From Rhodotorula mucilaginosa (taxonomy: Eukaryota; Basidiomycota; Microbotryomycetes; Sporidiobolales; Sporidiobolaceae), in contig CP137867.1 of assembly GCA_034406715.1 (NCBI GenBank), positions 1,364,001 to 1,428,000 on the forward strand: DNA of 64,000 nt, read 5' to 3'. Positions 51,501-63,586 of the stretch are shown piece by piece; position 1 is the stretch's first letter; each line of letters starts with the position of its first letter. Made by a program: the position numbers and the translations under genes. The notes beneath the pieces are model-generated. The model was given only the letters and a program-made list of their open reading frames with translations. It was not told where the DNA came from and did no database searches.

Positions 51501-54500
51501 TCTCCTTCTTGTGACGCACGAGCTTCTGATTCGGGTCCGCACTGCGGAAGGGAGGTTCCCGAGCGCTGGCAGCGGACGAGACGTTCGAAGCCGACGACAT
51601 GGGGCGACTCGACGAGGCTGCCGATCGCAAGCCGCTGACAGACTGCCGCGGTCGAGGCTGCCCGAGTCGTGACGGCACAGCCGAAGAGACGGGCTCGTCT
51701 CCGGCAGGGGGACCGGCCGCAGCAGTTCGGAGAGGCTTGGCCGCGGGTCGAGAAAGTCCGACCGGCATTCGCGGCGGCGGCGCCGTCGATGCTGCGGCAG
51801 GAGGGGCGGAGGGAGGTGCTGCAGATGCTGGTGGTGGGCGAGCTGCAGCGGGCGGCGGTGCTCGGGCGGTTGACGGCGCGGCGGCGGGGCGCGGAACTGG
51901 AGGAGGAGCTGCGGTCGCCTTCGAACCGAGTGCAGACGCGGCCGAGCGCGCAGCTTCCACGATGGGCAGAGCCGTGGAGCGCGAAGCCGGCTTCAGTTTC
52001 GCGAGCGCGTCCATGACCACACCGTATCCCGCGTTGGCGATGACGATGGGCAAGAGCGCTGTGGCCGATTTGCGGACTTCGGTCTGCTTGTCCTCGAGGC
52101 AGGCAAGGAGGCCGGGCGCCAGCCCACTCAAGTCGAGGCCAGCAGTTGCCTCCGGATCGGCGAGCCGCCCTTCGAGCCAGGCCGTGAGCTCTTTCCGCTG
52201 CATCGGATTGTTCCCTTCCAACGGCTTGTCGAACGAGCCGATCAACCCCTCAAGGCCGGCGGCGTCCGCCATGGCCGTCAGCGTCGTCACACCCGCGGCG
52301 CGGATGTTGGCCTTTTGGTCTGCGAGGACTTGAGCGACGGGACCTGCGAACACGCGAGCGAGATTCTGCCCGAAAGGCGGTCCCATCCCGCTTGCGACGC
52401 GTGCGACGATGTCGAGCGCAACGAGCTGGATAATCTTGTTTGCGTCGGTGATGCGGAGCTTGAGCGCCGTCGCAAGGTCGGGCAGAGTGGTCGGTTTGAT
52501 GCGCTTGTTGGCGTCGAGCGTGTCGCGGATGCCTTCGATCGCCTCTTTGCGGACCTTCCACGCCGAGTCGCCGAGGGCTTGGATCTGAGCGCTCGGAACC
52601 AGGCGATCAAAGTCGACGCGCGGGAACAGCTCGTCCATCGGGTCCGCCTCGGCAGCCGCGCCGCCTCCTGCCGCAGCTTTGCCAGCTTTGGCGGACGCCT
52701 GCCCTGCACTCTTCGGCGGAGCAGCGACGACCGTGTCTGCGCCGACGCGCGTCGGCTCTGGTGGCGACTCTGCCGCGACCTTGCCGAACTCGGACTCGAT
52801 CGTGGACAGCAGCTGAGGCGTGAGATCGGAGAGGAAGTTGACAATGTCGGCACCGACAAACAGTCGCAAGGTGACGATCGTCTTGGTCGCTGCTGTCCGC
52901 ACCGCAGCGTTCGAGTGCTTGAGGCCCACCTTGACGAACTCGATCAGGTCGCGCACCGCCAAGCCGCCGGCGAGGCCAAAGTCGCGGAGCGCTTGTTCGA
53001 CAAAAATGTACGACTCGGCGAGCGTTTTGGGTGCCTTTTGCTTCGACATGGTTTCGTACGCCTGACTGAGGACGAAACCGAGCGACGACTTTTCGGCAAA
53101 GGCGGTGAGTGCGTCGGAGGCGGGCTTCTTCAACTTGATGTCGCCGAGCTTGTCGCACAGCACTGGGATCGACACGGCCATCGGCGCCTTGGACCATGTC
53201 GGCGACTCGGCCGCGAGTTGCGAGAGAAGCGCAAAGACCTTGCCCGCGACCTGTGCAAGGGTCAAAGACTGCATCAGTTTCGAGTCGAGTCGCAAGTCAG
53301 GGAGATGGAGGGACTCGCCTGGAAATTGGATTCTTTCGGTCCGGGCTTCTTGCCAGTGAGATAGCGGACGAGGACTTCGGCATCCGCATCCCGTCCGTCG
53401 AGCTTGACCCACTCGGACAGTTTCTCCATTCCCTCGAGACGCTGCTTCCAGTTGGCGTCGTTCAGCTGGGCAACAATCTCTGCCGGGAAGACTTCTCCAT
53501 CATCGACGAGTGACTCGGCCGCTTCTTGAGTATGTCGGAAACGGAGCGGCTCGGTGTTCTTGGTCGAACCGGACGAGGTGGTGGCAGCGGCAGCTGCTGC
53601 AGGCGCCCGAGTCGGCGCGGGTTTCTTCGCCGCAGCGGGCGCTGGCGGCCGAGCGGTGCTAGGAGGCGGTCCCGCTTTCTGCGCGAGCAGACGAGCCGGC
53701 GGCCCTCGTGCGGGAGGTTTCGGCGTCGGCGGCGCAGGAGGGTCATCGAAAGTGGGCGCGGCACGCGCTGGCGGGGCGTTCTCTTTGTTTGCCGGTGGTG
53801 GCGGACGAGGACGCGGCTTAGGCGCCGAGGCTGACGGTGCGGGGCGACTCGGTGCGGCGGGCGCGCGACCTCCACCTCCCGCAGCGATCCCGTTCTTGCA
53901 CTTGGTGACGGCCTTCTCCGCCGCCTCGGTGACCTTTTCCTTCCGGAGCGGATCCATTTCTCCGGCGAGAGCGTTGAATGCGCGCTCGCCGACCACTTTG
54001 AGCAAGGTCCCGAGCGCATCGGCCGCGGCGGCACGGACGCCGGCGTCGGAATCCTCGAGGGCCTTCTTCATCGACTCGACCAACTCGGGCAAGTCGCCTT
54101 TCGGGGGGAGGGTGGTCGTCGAGCAAAGGCAGCGCGTGTAGAAGGAGAGAGTCGAGGCCTTGACGGAAGGGTTCTTGTCTTTCGCAAAAGTGGTCACGTC
54201 CTCGGTGAAATCGCCGATCGAAGTCTGCGGGCAATTTCTGTTAGTTCCAGATAGAAACCGGAAGATGACGAGGAAATGTGCTCACGCTGGCGGCGATGGC
54301 GTCGAGAGCGGAACCGAGCGCATCCTGCACGTTCTGCTTCTTCTCCTTCAACTTGCCCAAAATCGGAGCCGTCACGACGCTCTTGTAGCGCGCAAAGTCG
54401 CCCCTCAACCCCCTCGCAAGTTTCTCGATACACTGCGCGGCGAGCACAACACAGAGCACGTTGGCGTCGCCCATCCGTCCCGCGAGAGCCGCGACGAGGT

Positions 54501-55959
54501 CGGTATAGTTGTCGGGCTGGTACCGCAGCGACGAGGCGAGGGTGGCGAGCAACGGTTCGAGCGCGAGCTCCTTGCGGTCTTTCCACTTCGACGAGGACAG
54601 GTTCGAGTAAAAGTCTTCGGGAAGGCGAGAGAGAACCGGGATCGGGTCGGCGAGGTCGTATGGGTCCATCGCCGCTTCGGGTTCTTCCGCTGCTGCTGCT
54701 GCTGCTGCGTGTGGTCCCTTTCGAGTGTCAGCTCACTCGCAGCGCCGTCCGGTATGCTCGTGACATACCTTCGTCGGTCGCTGTTTCACCTTCGTCCTCG
54801 TCTCCGTGACCGTTCGCGTCGAGCTGTCCCTGCGCCTCCTGAATCGCCATCGCCCGTTTCTGACTCATCGTATACCGACTCGGCCGGATCTTGCCGAACC
54901 CATACTCGTCCCCCTTCTCGCCCCGATCGGCCGCCTCGAACGCTTCGCCGAGCTCCTTCTGCTGCACCGGCTTGAGCTCGCCGAGGTGAGGGGTCAAGGC
55001 CGGACCGAGGTACGAGTGCAACGCGAGGCAGAGGAGTTGACCTTCGGATCGGACCGTCTTGTCGGCGTGGGCAAAGATTTTCGGCAAGGTCTTGAGGATC
55101 GGTTTGACGTTGACGGATTTCGGGCCGAAGCAGCTGTGCGAATTGCCAGGCGGTTGGAAAAGGATCTGAGCAGTCGTGAGGAAGGCGAACCAGGACTCAC
55201 CGGACCGCCTCCTTGAGCACCATGACGGCGCCTGCAACCACCTTGGGCTGCTTGGCGTCCAAGCCAGGGACCACGTCGCCCTAGGGGAATGGGGCGAACA
55301 AATCTCAGCCAAAAAGCAGTTGCGCGCAGTACTTGAACGCTCAACTCACGACGACACCTTCCGCCATGTCCTCCTCTGCTTCGATGTAGAGCATGCACAG
55401 TTCGATTGCTTTTGTCCGTGTGCCGGCCTGTGGGAGCAATCATTAGCCCTTCGGTCTCTTTCAGAGAACGGAAGATGGGGGATTGGGCGCACCCTCGCCG
55501 AACCGAGACATTTCTCGACTATGCTCGGCACCACGTCCGGTCTTGACCTGTGTTCGGACGGTCAGCGCGAGTCGGGGGATCGACTGACGAGGTGTTGATA
55601 GGCTCCACCTCACCTCGCGGCAGGTTTCCCTCCAAACTCGACGACAGCACAGGCAGCCTCGACTCCCTTTTCCTGCGCGACGGCGTTGGCATCTCGGACC
55701 CAATCGCGCAAGCTCTGGCCCGACGTGTAGTGCTGGCGGAAGAGCGGGTCCGAGTCGTCGACCGTCTTGGACGCGAGCGAGGCGACCTCGGTGTAGGCGG
55801 ACAGGCGCGCTTTCCAGACCTGCGGGCGGGTGGGGGGGCCAGCTCAGTCAGTTGTAGTTCGCCACTAGGGATCAGCCCCCGGCGACTCGCCTTGTGGGAG
55901 AGGCGCTGCTCGAGTGGCAGCGCGTCAATGTTGTCGTCCTGCGGCGGTGCTCCGTCCAT
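48553..55959 (-). CDS. STU2: XMAP215/ch-TOG-type microtubule polymerase (multi-TOG)
   Basis: Microtubule plus-end polymerase and spindle protein. The ATG at 55959 (MDGAPPQDDNIDALPLEQRL) is joined by a GC-AG intron (55820-55891) to VWKARLSAYTEVASLASKTV, the start of TOG1. TOG2 starts DPIPVLSRLPEDFYSNLSSS (54669 on), TOG3 includes QLNDANWKQRLEGMEKLSEW and GPKESNFQ (about 53450 on), TOG4 has LGDSAWKVRKEAIEGIRDTL (about 52570 on), and TOG5 has GAMRWVIEGTPRHDQVEWLA through SVYPFSKVFSTIFEHGLDNK (about 51500-50650). A further helical domain (TVSDLPSLLEALDTDDFNAC to about 48850) corresponds to the C-terminal TOG-like part of ch-TOG. Pro/Ala/Ser-rich basic linkers that could bind the lattice lie at about 53850-53550 and 51950-51550. 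This is the animal-type array rather than the two-TOG dimeric Stu2/Alp14. It ends FGLTDKEQ, TAG at 48553. Confidence 0.93.
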
Positions 55960-56247
55960 CCTCTCTGCGGGCAAGGCGAGACGGCCCTGGAGCGCGCACA
56001 GCTACAGTCTCAGCGAGTTGCTTGCTCTCGCCCGCCCGTAAGCGCGGTTCGTGTCTAAGGAGAGGTTTTGAGACCAGAACTCGACTGTTTGTTGAGCGAA
56101 CCGTCGACCCGGGCTGCCGGAAATTCTTTCTTCGACTCGCGCAGTACCTTGTATTCGCACATAGTGATTGAACGCGTATAGATATTGGCATGGGAAGAAA
56201 GTCTGCCGAAATATCGATCCTCCGAATCAGAGATCCTCGAACTCCGA
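55960..56247. other. Intergenic, TOG-protein promoter
   Basis: 288 bp between the multi-TOG gene start and the F-box gene stop, both on the minus strand. No gene. Confidence 0.4.
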
Positions 56248-57791
56248 CTACCCTCCGGCGCCGAGCGACCGAACGGTCTGGTCCGCCTCGACCAAGAACC
56301 GCCACGGGATCAACCGATCCTGTTCGGCCGTGACTTCCTCAGCGCGACTCTCCACCGGCGGTTCGACCACCTTGACGCCGTTCTTGTCCCGGAGGTGAGC
56401 GACGAACTCGGCCCCGGCCGCCTCGAACCGCTGCAGTGCCGAGTAATCCGAGCCGAGATTGATTCGCGACCTCAGATCGGGGTAGTAGTTGAGGCACGTC
56501 GAGGAAGGGAGGATCAGTTCCTCCAGGTTCTCCACAAAAAGGGCGACATGGCCCGCCGTCGCCGCCGCCGCCCTCTCCTCCTCGTCCTCTTCATCCCCTG
56601 CGTGGTGACCGAAAGCAGCCCGCGCTCCCCCTTGCGCAAAGTAGTAGAGCTGTCGGTACGCCTCGGCCACCCTCGCGCACGCCGCAGAGCCTTCCGAGTG
56701 ATCGTCGGCGGGATCGTCGAGGTCGAGGCTGAAGCGGGTGATCGAGTCGGGCAACCAGGGCGCATAATGTTCGATGCAGTTGAGAAAGTCGGCAGAGGCG
56801 TTCAGGTACAAGAGGCCGGTCCTCGCCTCGACGTCGGAGGAGGAGGAGGCGGTCGAGTCCGCACCGTCGCCACCGTCGGCGCGTGCGCGAGCATCTGATC
56901 CTTCTCCTCCCTCCGGCGTCGTCTCCCGATCGAGCGCCGTGTAGTAATCGAACCCGAGATCGTGCGCCGGCCTCATCGCCACCAAGCGGGGCAACCCGTC
57001 CGGGTTCCCATCAAACACCTGTTCGAGCACCTCGGCGCCATCGAACGCGAGGACGCGCAGTTGATCGAACGCGTGCGACTCGTACAGGATCGTGCGCATC
57101 ATGGGGGAGATGTGCACTTTTTGGAGGACGAGGGTGTGTAGGTGTGGGAACCGGGCGGGGGAGGGAGAGACGGGTCGCGGAGGGAGAGTCGGGTCGTCCT
57201 CGTCGGTGGCGCGGGTGCGGTGGACGGCCAAGGAGACAGAGACGCAGAGCAGCGCGCGCAGGTCTGCTCGGTTCCCGTTTGCGGCGGAGAGTGAGTTTTC
57301 AGTCTTTGTAGTTCCGAGTGAGCCGGCCGGGACTCACTCTCGAGGTGACAGAGATGGCGCAAGTCGAGGTGGTCGACCTGGACGATCCACACTTCGCGGA
57401 TTTCGGAATCCCAGCCCTGGGCGTGCAACTTTCGGAATAGGTCGGAGATGGCCGTCCCGTCCATTTGTCGACCTGCTCGGACGCCTCCGATGCGGACCGT
57501 TTCGATGCGAAGTCCAAGTCGAGGCCGTCCGAGGAGGAGGAGAAAGCGGCGCAGTTGCAGATCCGATTCGAGGACGACGTGCCTCGTCAGTTCGGCTTGG
57601 GCCCACTCAAGCCATTGTTTCGTGACGAGGCAGTAAGAGCGCAACGAGTCTGCCCTTGCGCGAAAGGTGGACCAGCTCGTGGTCGATGAGAGGGTCGAGA
57701 TCGAGTCGAGGGGAACGAGCGGCGGCGGGAGCGTATAGTCGAGGATGAGCAGCTGCAACTCGATCGGGAGGCTGAGCACGTTGGCTGTCAT
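56248..57791 (-). CDS. F-box-like protein, unknown target
   Basis: Two-exon model: 57338-57791 and 56248-57263, totalling 1,470 nt (489 residues). The 74-nt intron joins HLCHLE to NLRALLCVSVSLAVHR. The N-terminus MTANVLSLPIELQLLILDYT, then SYCLVTKQWLEWAQAELTRH, has the LP.EL...I....L pattern and following helices of basidiomycete F-box proteins, which bind Skp1 in SCF ubiquitin ligases. The rest shows leucine-rich-repeat-like spacing (FPHLHTLVLQKVHISPMMRT, LRVLAFDGAEVLEQVF, LFVENLEELILPSSTCLNYY), suggesting a substrate-binding face. The F-box is degenerate, so the assignment is by pattern. Confidence 0.65.
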
Positions 57792-58111
57792 TCAGCCCGC
57801 GGTCAGCATTCCCGTGGAAAGGGCGCTGGCTATGCTCGTCGAGGTTCAATGAGCCGCTCTCGTCGAAGAGCTGAGCCGACAACACAGCAGCTCTCGCTCC
57901 CTCCTTTCTCGCGCCTGGCAGGTTGTATCGGCTTTGCAGTGGTAGTCCGAGCTAGAAGGAGCGGGAGACAATCACTAGAAGGCAGCGTCCAAGCCCCGAC
58001 ACCGGCTCTCCCTCCTCCTCGGACCCCCCACCTCCGCTCACCGACACCGACATTCGAGACTGCACAACCTGTACAGACCGCAAAAGTGAAAGCTACGACC
58101 GCTCACCGCCA
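57792..58111. promoter_or_regulatory. Divergent promoter, F-box gene / GT15 gene
   Basis: 320 bp between the divergent ATGs at 57791 and 58112. The GT15 side is C/T-rich (about 57995-58070). Confidence 0.45.
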
Positions 58112-59868
58112 ATGCTGCCCGCCTCGCCGTACGTGCGCTACGGCGTCGCAGTCTTGTGCGCCCTTGGCTTCCTGCACGTCGTCGGTCAACTCGCGAGTCC
58201 GGCCTACTCGCACCGCACCTCGCTCGACGCCGCCAAAGTCAAACTCGGCTTGAAACCAAAACCGCCGGGGGAGACGTGGCTGGACGGCAAGAGGGTGGCG
58301 CCGTGGGAAGAGGTCGACGCGAGGATCCCCGGAGTCAGTCTCGACGACGACGAGCAGCGAAAAACGCCACCGGAGAGGGAGAACGCGACCTTTGTCATGC
58401 TTGCCAGGTATGCTCTCCTTCTCTGCTGTTCGGGAGTGGGAACTAACAACGGCCCGCGACCAGAAACTCGGACGTCTGGGGCGCGCTCGACTCGATCCGT
58501 CAAGTCGAGGACCGCTTCAACCGCCAGTTCCACTACGACTGGACCTTCCTCAACGACGAACCGTTCAACGACGAGTTCAAGGCGCACGTCTCGGCCATCT
58601 GCTCCGGCAAGGTCCAGTTCGGTCAAGTGCCGGCGCAGCACTGGGGCAAGGACTTTCCCGAGTGGATTGACGTTCCGAAAGCGAACAAGCTCATCAACGA
58701 GATGGGGCAGAAACCGATCCCGTACGGGGGGTCGATCCCCTATGTAAGTCGCTGGATCCCATGCGGTCCGAGCCACCGGGGGCGCTTGTTTCCACCCCTC
58801 CTGACTTGAGCGCAAACGACTGACGACCGACGGCTGGCACAGCGCAAGATGTGTCGGTACCAGTCCGGCTTCTTTTTCGAACACGCGCTCCTCGACTCGT
58901 ACGAGTACTACTGGCGCGTCGAGCCCAACGTCAAGTTCCTGTGCGACATCCCGTACGACCCGTTCAAGGTCATGAAGGACCACAACCGCACCTACGGGTT
59001 TGTCGTCTCGCTGTACGAGTACCAGGATACGATTCCGAGCTTGTGGAAGACGACAAAGGGTGGGTTCGAGACAGCTTTTGTTGACCTCGTTGTCGACGGG
59101 GGAGGGGAATGACTGACACAGGAGAGAGGGCATCGATGCCAATCCGCAGATTTCATCGACGCTAACCCCCAGTCCCTCGCGAAACCCAACATGATGCCGT
59201 GGATCTCGTCCAACGACGGCGAGACCTACAACGGCTGCCACTACTGGTCCAACTTTGAGATTGCCCGGATCGACTTTTGGCGCTCCGAGGCGTACCGCGC
59301 GTACTTTAAGCATCTCGATCAGGCCGGCGGGTTCTTCTACGAGCGATGGGGCGACGGTACGTCGACGGAGTCTGATTTCAGCCGAGCGACCGCGTCGAGC
59401 CCCCATTCCTCGCCTCAGCATGACTGATGAGATTTTCGTACGTCCGACGCACAGCCCCAGTCCACTCGCTCGCCGTCTCGCTCTTCCTGCGACCGGACCA
59501 GGTCCACTTCTTCAACTCGATCGGGTACCGGCACGAGCCGTTCCAGATGTGCCCGATGCCGACCGTCGGGACGCGCTGTGCGTGTTCGACGAGTCCGGAC
59601 GATCCGCACAACAAGTTGAGTTTCGGGGGCTCGAAACGTGGCGTGGCGTCTGTTTTTTGATGGACGAGGTGCTGACTTGGCTTCTGTGGTATCTTTGTTG
59701 CGCAGCTTCGAGTTTCATGGCTATTCCGTACGCCCCGAGACTGGGTTTCTTCTCCTTCTTTCTCGTTCCTCGTCTGGGGCGGGCAACTGACATTTCTTGT
59801 TGACTCCTCACTTTGAACAACAGTGTACACCAGCATGGAAGGTAGATTCGATTCTCCCTCTATCGTAA
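58112..59868 (+). CDS. Alpha-1,2-mannosyltransferase, GT15 (KRE2/MNT1/KTR)
   Basis: Golgi type II membrane enzyme adding mannose from GDP-mannose to O- and N-linked glycans. Seven-exon model: 58112-58407, 58464-58743, 58843-59059, 59150-59356, 59455-59614, 59706-59727 and 59824-59868, totalling 1,227 nt (408 residues). A signal anchor follows [20 protein letters not shown]. Catalytic-domain motifs: [75 protein letters not shown], and [20 protein letters not shown] containing the family catalytic-region glutamate. The C-terminus joins through a 22-nt exon to give NNFEFHGYSCTPAW, resembling the family YSC..KW end. Which KTR subfamily is uncertain. Confidence 0.92.
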
Positions 59869-60890
59869 AGATGATTCGAGCGCGCGCGAGACTGATTCGT
59901 GATCGAGTGCCCTTGCCCGCGCAGAGACTCGCCAACTTTAAAGGCGGCACCCCGTTCGCATCTTCTCTCCCCTAGACCCCATGGGCAGGGATCCTTTTCC
60001 CTCCCTCCCTCCCTTGTATCAGTATTCACGCGCACGCACCTTTCGCAACCCTCCTCGCAAAGATTCAATACCCGCAATAGACACTCTGTTTCCTTCCCTC
60101 CTCGGTTTTCACGCTGCTGCGATTCACGCGCGGCGGTCGACTCGACCCATCGGTAACTTCCTCGAGACGATACTTGAGCTGCGGGACTGCCGTGCAGCTG
60201 GAATTCCGCGGGGGAATCAACGAGGCAGACGGGTACGTGCGCTCGCGGACAAGGTTCGTGCGTTTGTGACGTGTCGATGCTGATGTTCTTTCTACACACA
60301 GGCTCGAGCAATAAGCATAACACTGCTCGCTGAGTACACCTATACTTGACTGGCGTGTCAACGCCCGACAGCTGCTTTTTCGCCAATTAATGACTGCCCT
60401 TCATGTTTCACTTCGAGTGCGCTCGAAAAGCCAAAAGTCACATTGCGACGGCGATGGAGCCCGTGCATCGGGGCCTCACCGCTCTGCTTCTTCCTGCACG
60501 CTCGAGCCAGTGCTGAGCGTCGGACCTCTTTCCCGGCCTCGCTCACCTTTCCGCGCTCAGAAGCCCTGCCAAGGAGCCGGGCTACACCCTCGTCGTCGGC
60601 GCAAAGTTCGTCGGGCTTGTCCGCACGCGCGGTACGTACCAACGTGACCGAGCGACCTCTCGCTCCTGTCACGTACGCGCACAAGCCGCTTGGTCCGTCC
60701 GAGCCGCTGGGGCCTCTTCCGTCGCTCTGGTCGCTTCCGTCTCCGTCGGGCCCACCATAGGTTCGCCTCCATCCGTTTCCAATCACAGCACTGTCGGAGC
60801 CGTACGCCCGCGTGCACTCGACTCGCACGACTTTCCAATCGCTCGTGACAGACCCCACTTCGACCGGGCTCGACTCCGCGGACTTGCTCT

Positions 60891-60939
60891 CGGACCCTTT
60901 CCTCTTGCTCGGACCCTTTCCTCTTGCTCGGACCCTTTA
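60891..60939 (+). repeat. 19-bp tandem repeat, about 2.6 copies
   Basis: The unit CGGACCCTTTCCTCTTGCT occurs at 60891-60909 and 60910-60928, with a partial third copy to 60939. It lies in the probable leader of the second four-finger gene, just before its leader intron. Confidence 0.9.
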
Positions 60940-60959
60940 TCCTCCTCGCACAGACGACA

Positions 60960-61048
60960 GTAAGTCGCGCACACTGTCTCTGATCATTCCCCCCGTCCGG
61001 CGTTGTCAAATTTCGAGAGACTGATCGGGTCCGCTTGCCACCTCGCAG
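60960..61048 (+). other. Probable 5'-UTR intron
   Basis: A strong GTAAGT donor at 60960, CTGAT branch site near 61021 and CTCGCAG acceptor at 61048, ending 11 nt before the ATG of the zinc-finger gene. Confidence 0.6.
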
Positions 61049-61059
61049 ACAGAGACGCC

Positions 61060-63586
61060 ATGCCAAACACTCGAAGTCACCCGGTAAGTCCCGCGTTTGT
61101 GCCCCTTGAAGCGGCAATGACAAAGCAATTGACATTCAAGGACGTTATATACAATCCAATCCGCAGGCAGCTTCGTCTCGCCCACTCGGGTTCGCGCCGC
61201 CCAAGCCTGCGCCGCCCAAGCCTGCGCCGCTTAGATCTGTCGCGTCCGAACCCCCTGCCGGCGGTGATGCGCTCCTCCAGAAGGACACCAAAGCATCCGG
61301 AGCTACTCATCGTCCGATAGCCCGCAAGGGAGGTCAAGACCAGGACGAGGAGGACGAAGAAGATTCGAGGTCGTCGGAGGGAGCGGAAGAAGAAGAGGAC
61401 CCGCCCGACGATAGCGACGTCGACAAGCTTGGTTCGCCGAATGGGGAGCAAGCTACGGTGTGCCCTCGCGCTGCCCTCGCATCGAACCCCGCGACGCCCA
61501 GCACTTGGGCAGAGGCGGCTCGTCCTGCGAACCAGATTCTGCCCGGATCCGAGGGTGGCGCTGGAACAGGAGTGTACGCTCCTCAATATGGCGCGCCGAT
61601 GGAGACGGATATCGGAGGAAAAGAAGACGAGCTTGGCGACGACGGCGATGACGCCGGCGAAGCGCCGAATGCTCTTGCCTACTCGGAGCAATCCACCTAC
61701 GGCGAGGATTCGACCGTCCCTGGCGCGGCCTACTCGGGCAGGAATGCTACGCTCGACAAGCCCTTTGGCTGCTCCGATCCAGCCTGCGACAGGGCTTTTG
61801 CGCGTCGTAGCGATCTGCTCCGCCACTTCCGTATCCATTCCGACGACAAGTGAGCCCGTTGCTACTTTTTTACAACGGCCGTCGATCCTGACGACTTCTT
61901 GTCACTCCCAGACCATTTCAATGCGATCGCTGCGACAAGCGCTTCGTTCAGCGCTCGGCTTTGGTGGTGCACATTCGCACACAGTACGTCAGCCTGTTCG
62001 CGAGTGAGCGAGCGTCTGCTCATCGCGCCAACCGTGAGCTGACTCTTGCAGTCCGTCCCCCGCAGTACGGGAGAACGTCCGCATGTATGCGAAGTCTGCA
62101 AGAGCAGATTCGCCGACTCGAGCTCGCTAGCGCGTCACCGTCGAATCCAGTTGCGTTTCATCTTCCTCTCAAGAAACGAGCATGAATTGACTCGAATCAC
62201 TTCATCTGCAGTACCGGGCTTCGTCCTTACACCTGCAAGCACTGCAGTAAAACCTACTGTCGCAAGTCGACGCTGGCGAGACATCACCAGAAGATGCACG
62301 ACCCGCAGCGGTTTGCACTCGAGCATGAAGCGGCCAAAGCGAAACAAGCCGCCATCCTCCAGCGGAGGCGCAACGGGCTCGAGCAACGCGTCGGCTCTCA
62401 GAGGGTAGACCAGCCCGCCGTTCAGTACCAACTGCCAGAACCAGTCGCTCCTCGACAACGTCGTCCGGTGGACAGCGACTTTGCGATGAACACGAGTCAC
62501 GATGCCCGTGCGGAATACTCCGAATCGGCATACCCGAGTTTCCCTTTGTCGCGTTGTTCTTTGCCGACCGAAGCACGCGCGCCTCGGTATGCGCTCGACG
62601 CCTTCGGTCGGGCTTACGAAGTCGACGAGTACGGCAACTCGGTCGCGCGCGAGCTTGTCCAGCTCGAACTTGCGCCGCTTCGAGATTCCCGACCCTCGAC
62701 GTCGGGTGGAGCACCTCGGTTGCCGTCACCGTTTCAATTCGGTCATCCGACCTTGTCGCGTTCTCTCTACTCGGGCCACATTTCGGCACCGATCGCGAAC
62801 CAGTACAGCTTCGTCGACGAGGAGGCGCACGTTTCCCAGCAGTACGATCCGCGATACCCTCTTCTCTCGCAGGATGCCGAAAGACGCTGGAACCAGAGCG
62901 GGAGGAGCGTTTCACTCGGACGAGCGCACTCGTCGGACGATCGGCGGATCAACCCTCCCAGTTCGAGCATCGAATGGCAGTCGTCTACATGGCCCCTTGC
63001 CCCAGCGTCCTCGGCCTACTATCAGGCGTATCGCACTCCTCACCTTGCGCCATCCGACTCGCCGGCACGAGCGCCACCGCCAGCCGGGATCAGGGACTTC
63101 GACGGTCCGCAGGCGGGCATGAGCGCGACCCTCTCGCACGCGCACGGGCCGGACGACAACACTCCGGTACTATCGTCGCGGGTTCCGAGCTTGCGAGCTG
63201 GAGCGCCTTCGCCCGAGGGAACGAGGTGGTTGCGCAGCGGTCCCGTCGGCGCGCTGTCCCAGAATCCGAGTGCCGACGCCTCAGCGCCTCTGCCGCCGCG
63301 CGACCCGAATCTGCACCCGAGTCAGTACAGCACCGGCGCGCACGACCTGCCCCGTCCCCTCTTGACGCATTCCGACCCGCCGTCGAGTTTCGCATCGTCA
63401 CCCAAGACGACCGCCACTCGTACCTCGGTATCGTCACCCGATCCTAACCCTGTGTTCTCGGCGGCCCGCGAGCGACAGACGATGGCGTACTCTCCGGTGG
63501 ATTCCCCGCCTGGCCAACTCCGAGACGCCGATACTTTGCTCGAAGGCAACGCACCAGGGCACGAGAGTTCGCCTCCGTCCGCTTGA
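61060..63586 (+). CDS. C2H2 zinc-finger transcription factor (four fingers), paralogue
   Basis: Probable nuclear regulator. Exon 1 is MPNTRSHP; the next exon (from about 61168) encodes an APPKPAPPKPAP repeat and an acidic region before the fingers. Fingers: CSDPACDRAFARRSDLLRH, CDRCDKRFVQRSALVVH, CEVCKSRFADSSSLARH, and CKHCSKTYCRKSTLARHHQK, spread over introns. The intron after the second finger splits the same His codon (CA|T, then ACGGGAGAA) as in the gene at 14387-16943 (CA|C), so the two genes share ancestry. The third finger is joined by GTTGCG...CTGCAG to TGLRPYTC. The C-terminal 420 residues are disordered, Ser/Pro/Arg-rich, without a known domain. Confidence 0.84.

Larger units (their letters stand above)
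59869..61059. other. Promoter and spliced leader of second C2H2 gene
   Basis: About 1.2 kb without a convincing gene; a minus-strand frame at 60358-60858 has no supporting motif. Close to the downstream ATG the DNA is C/T-rich and contains a short tandem repeat and a probable intron in the untranslated leader. Confidence 0.4.

Noticed and set aside
60358-60858. 166-codon minus-strand frame upstream of the second zinc-finger gene
   Set aside because: Gly/Asp/Arg low complexity, no splice context, and it overlaps the likely promoter and leader.
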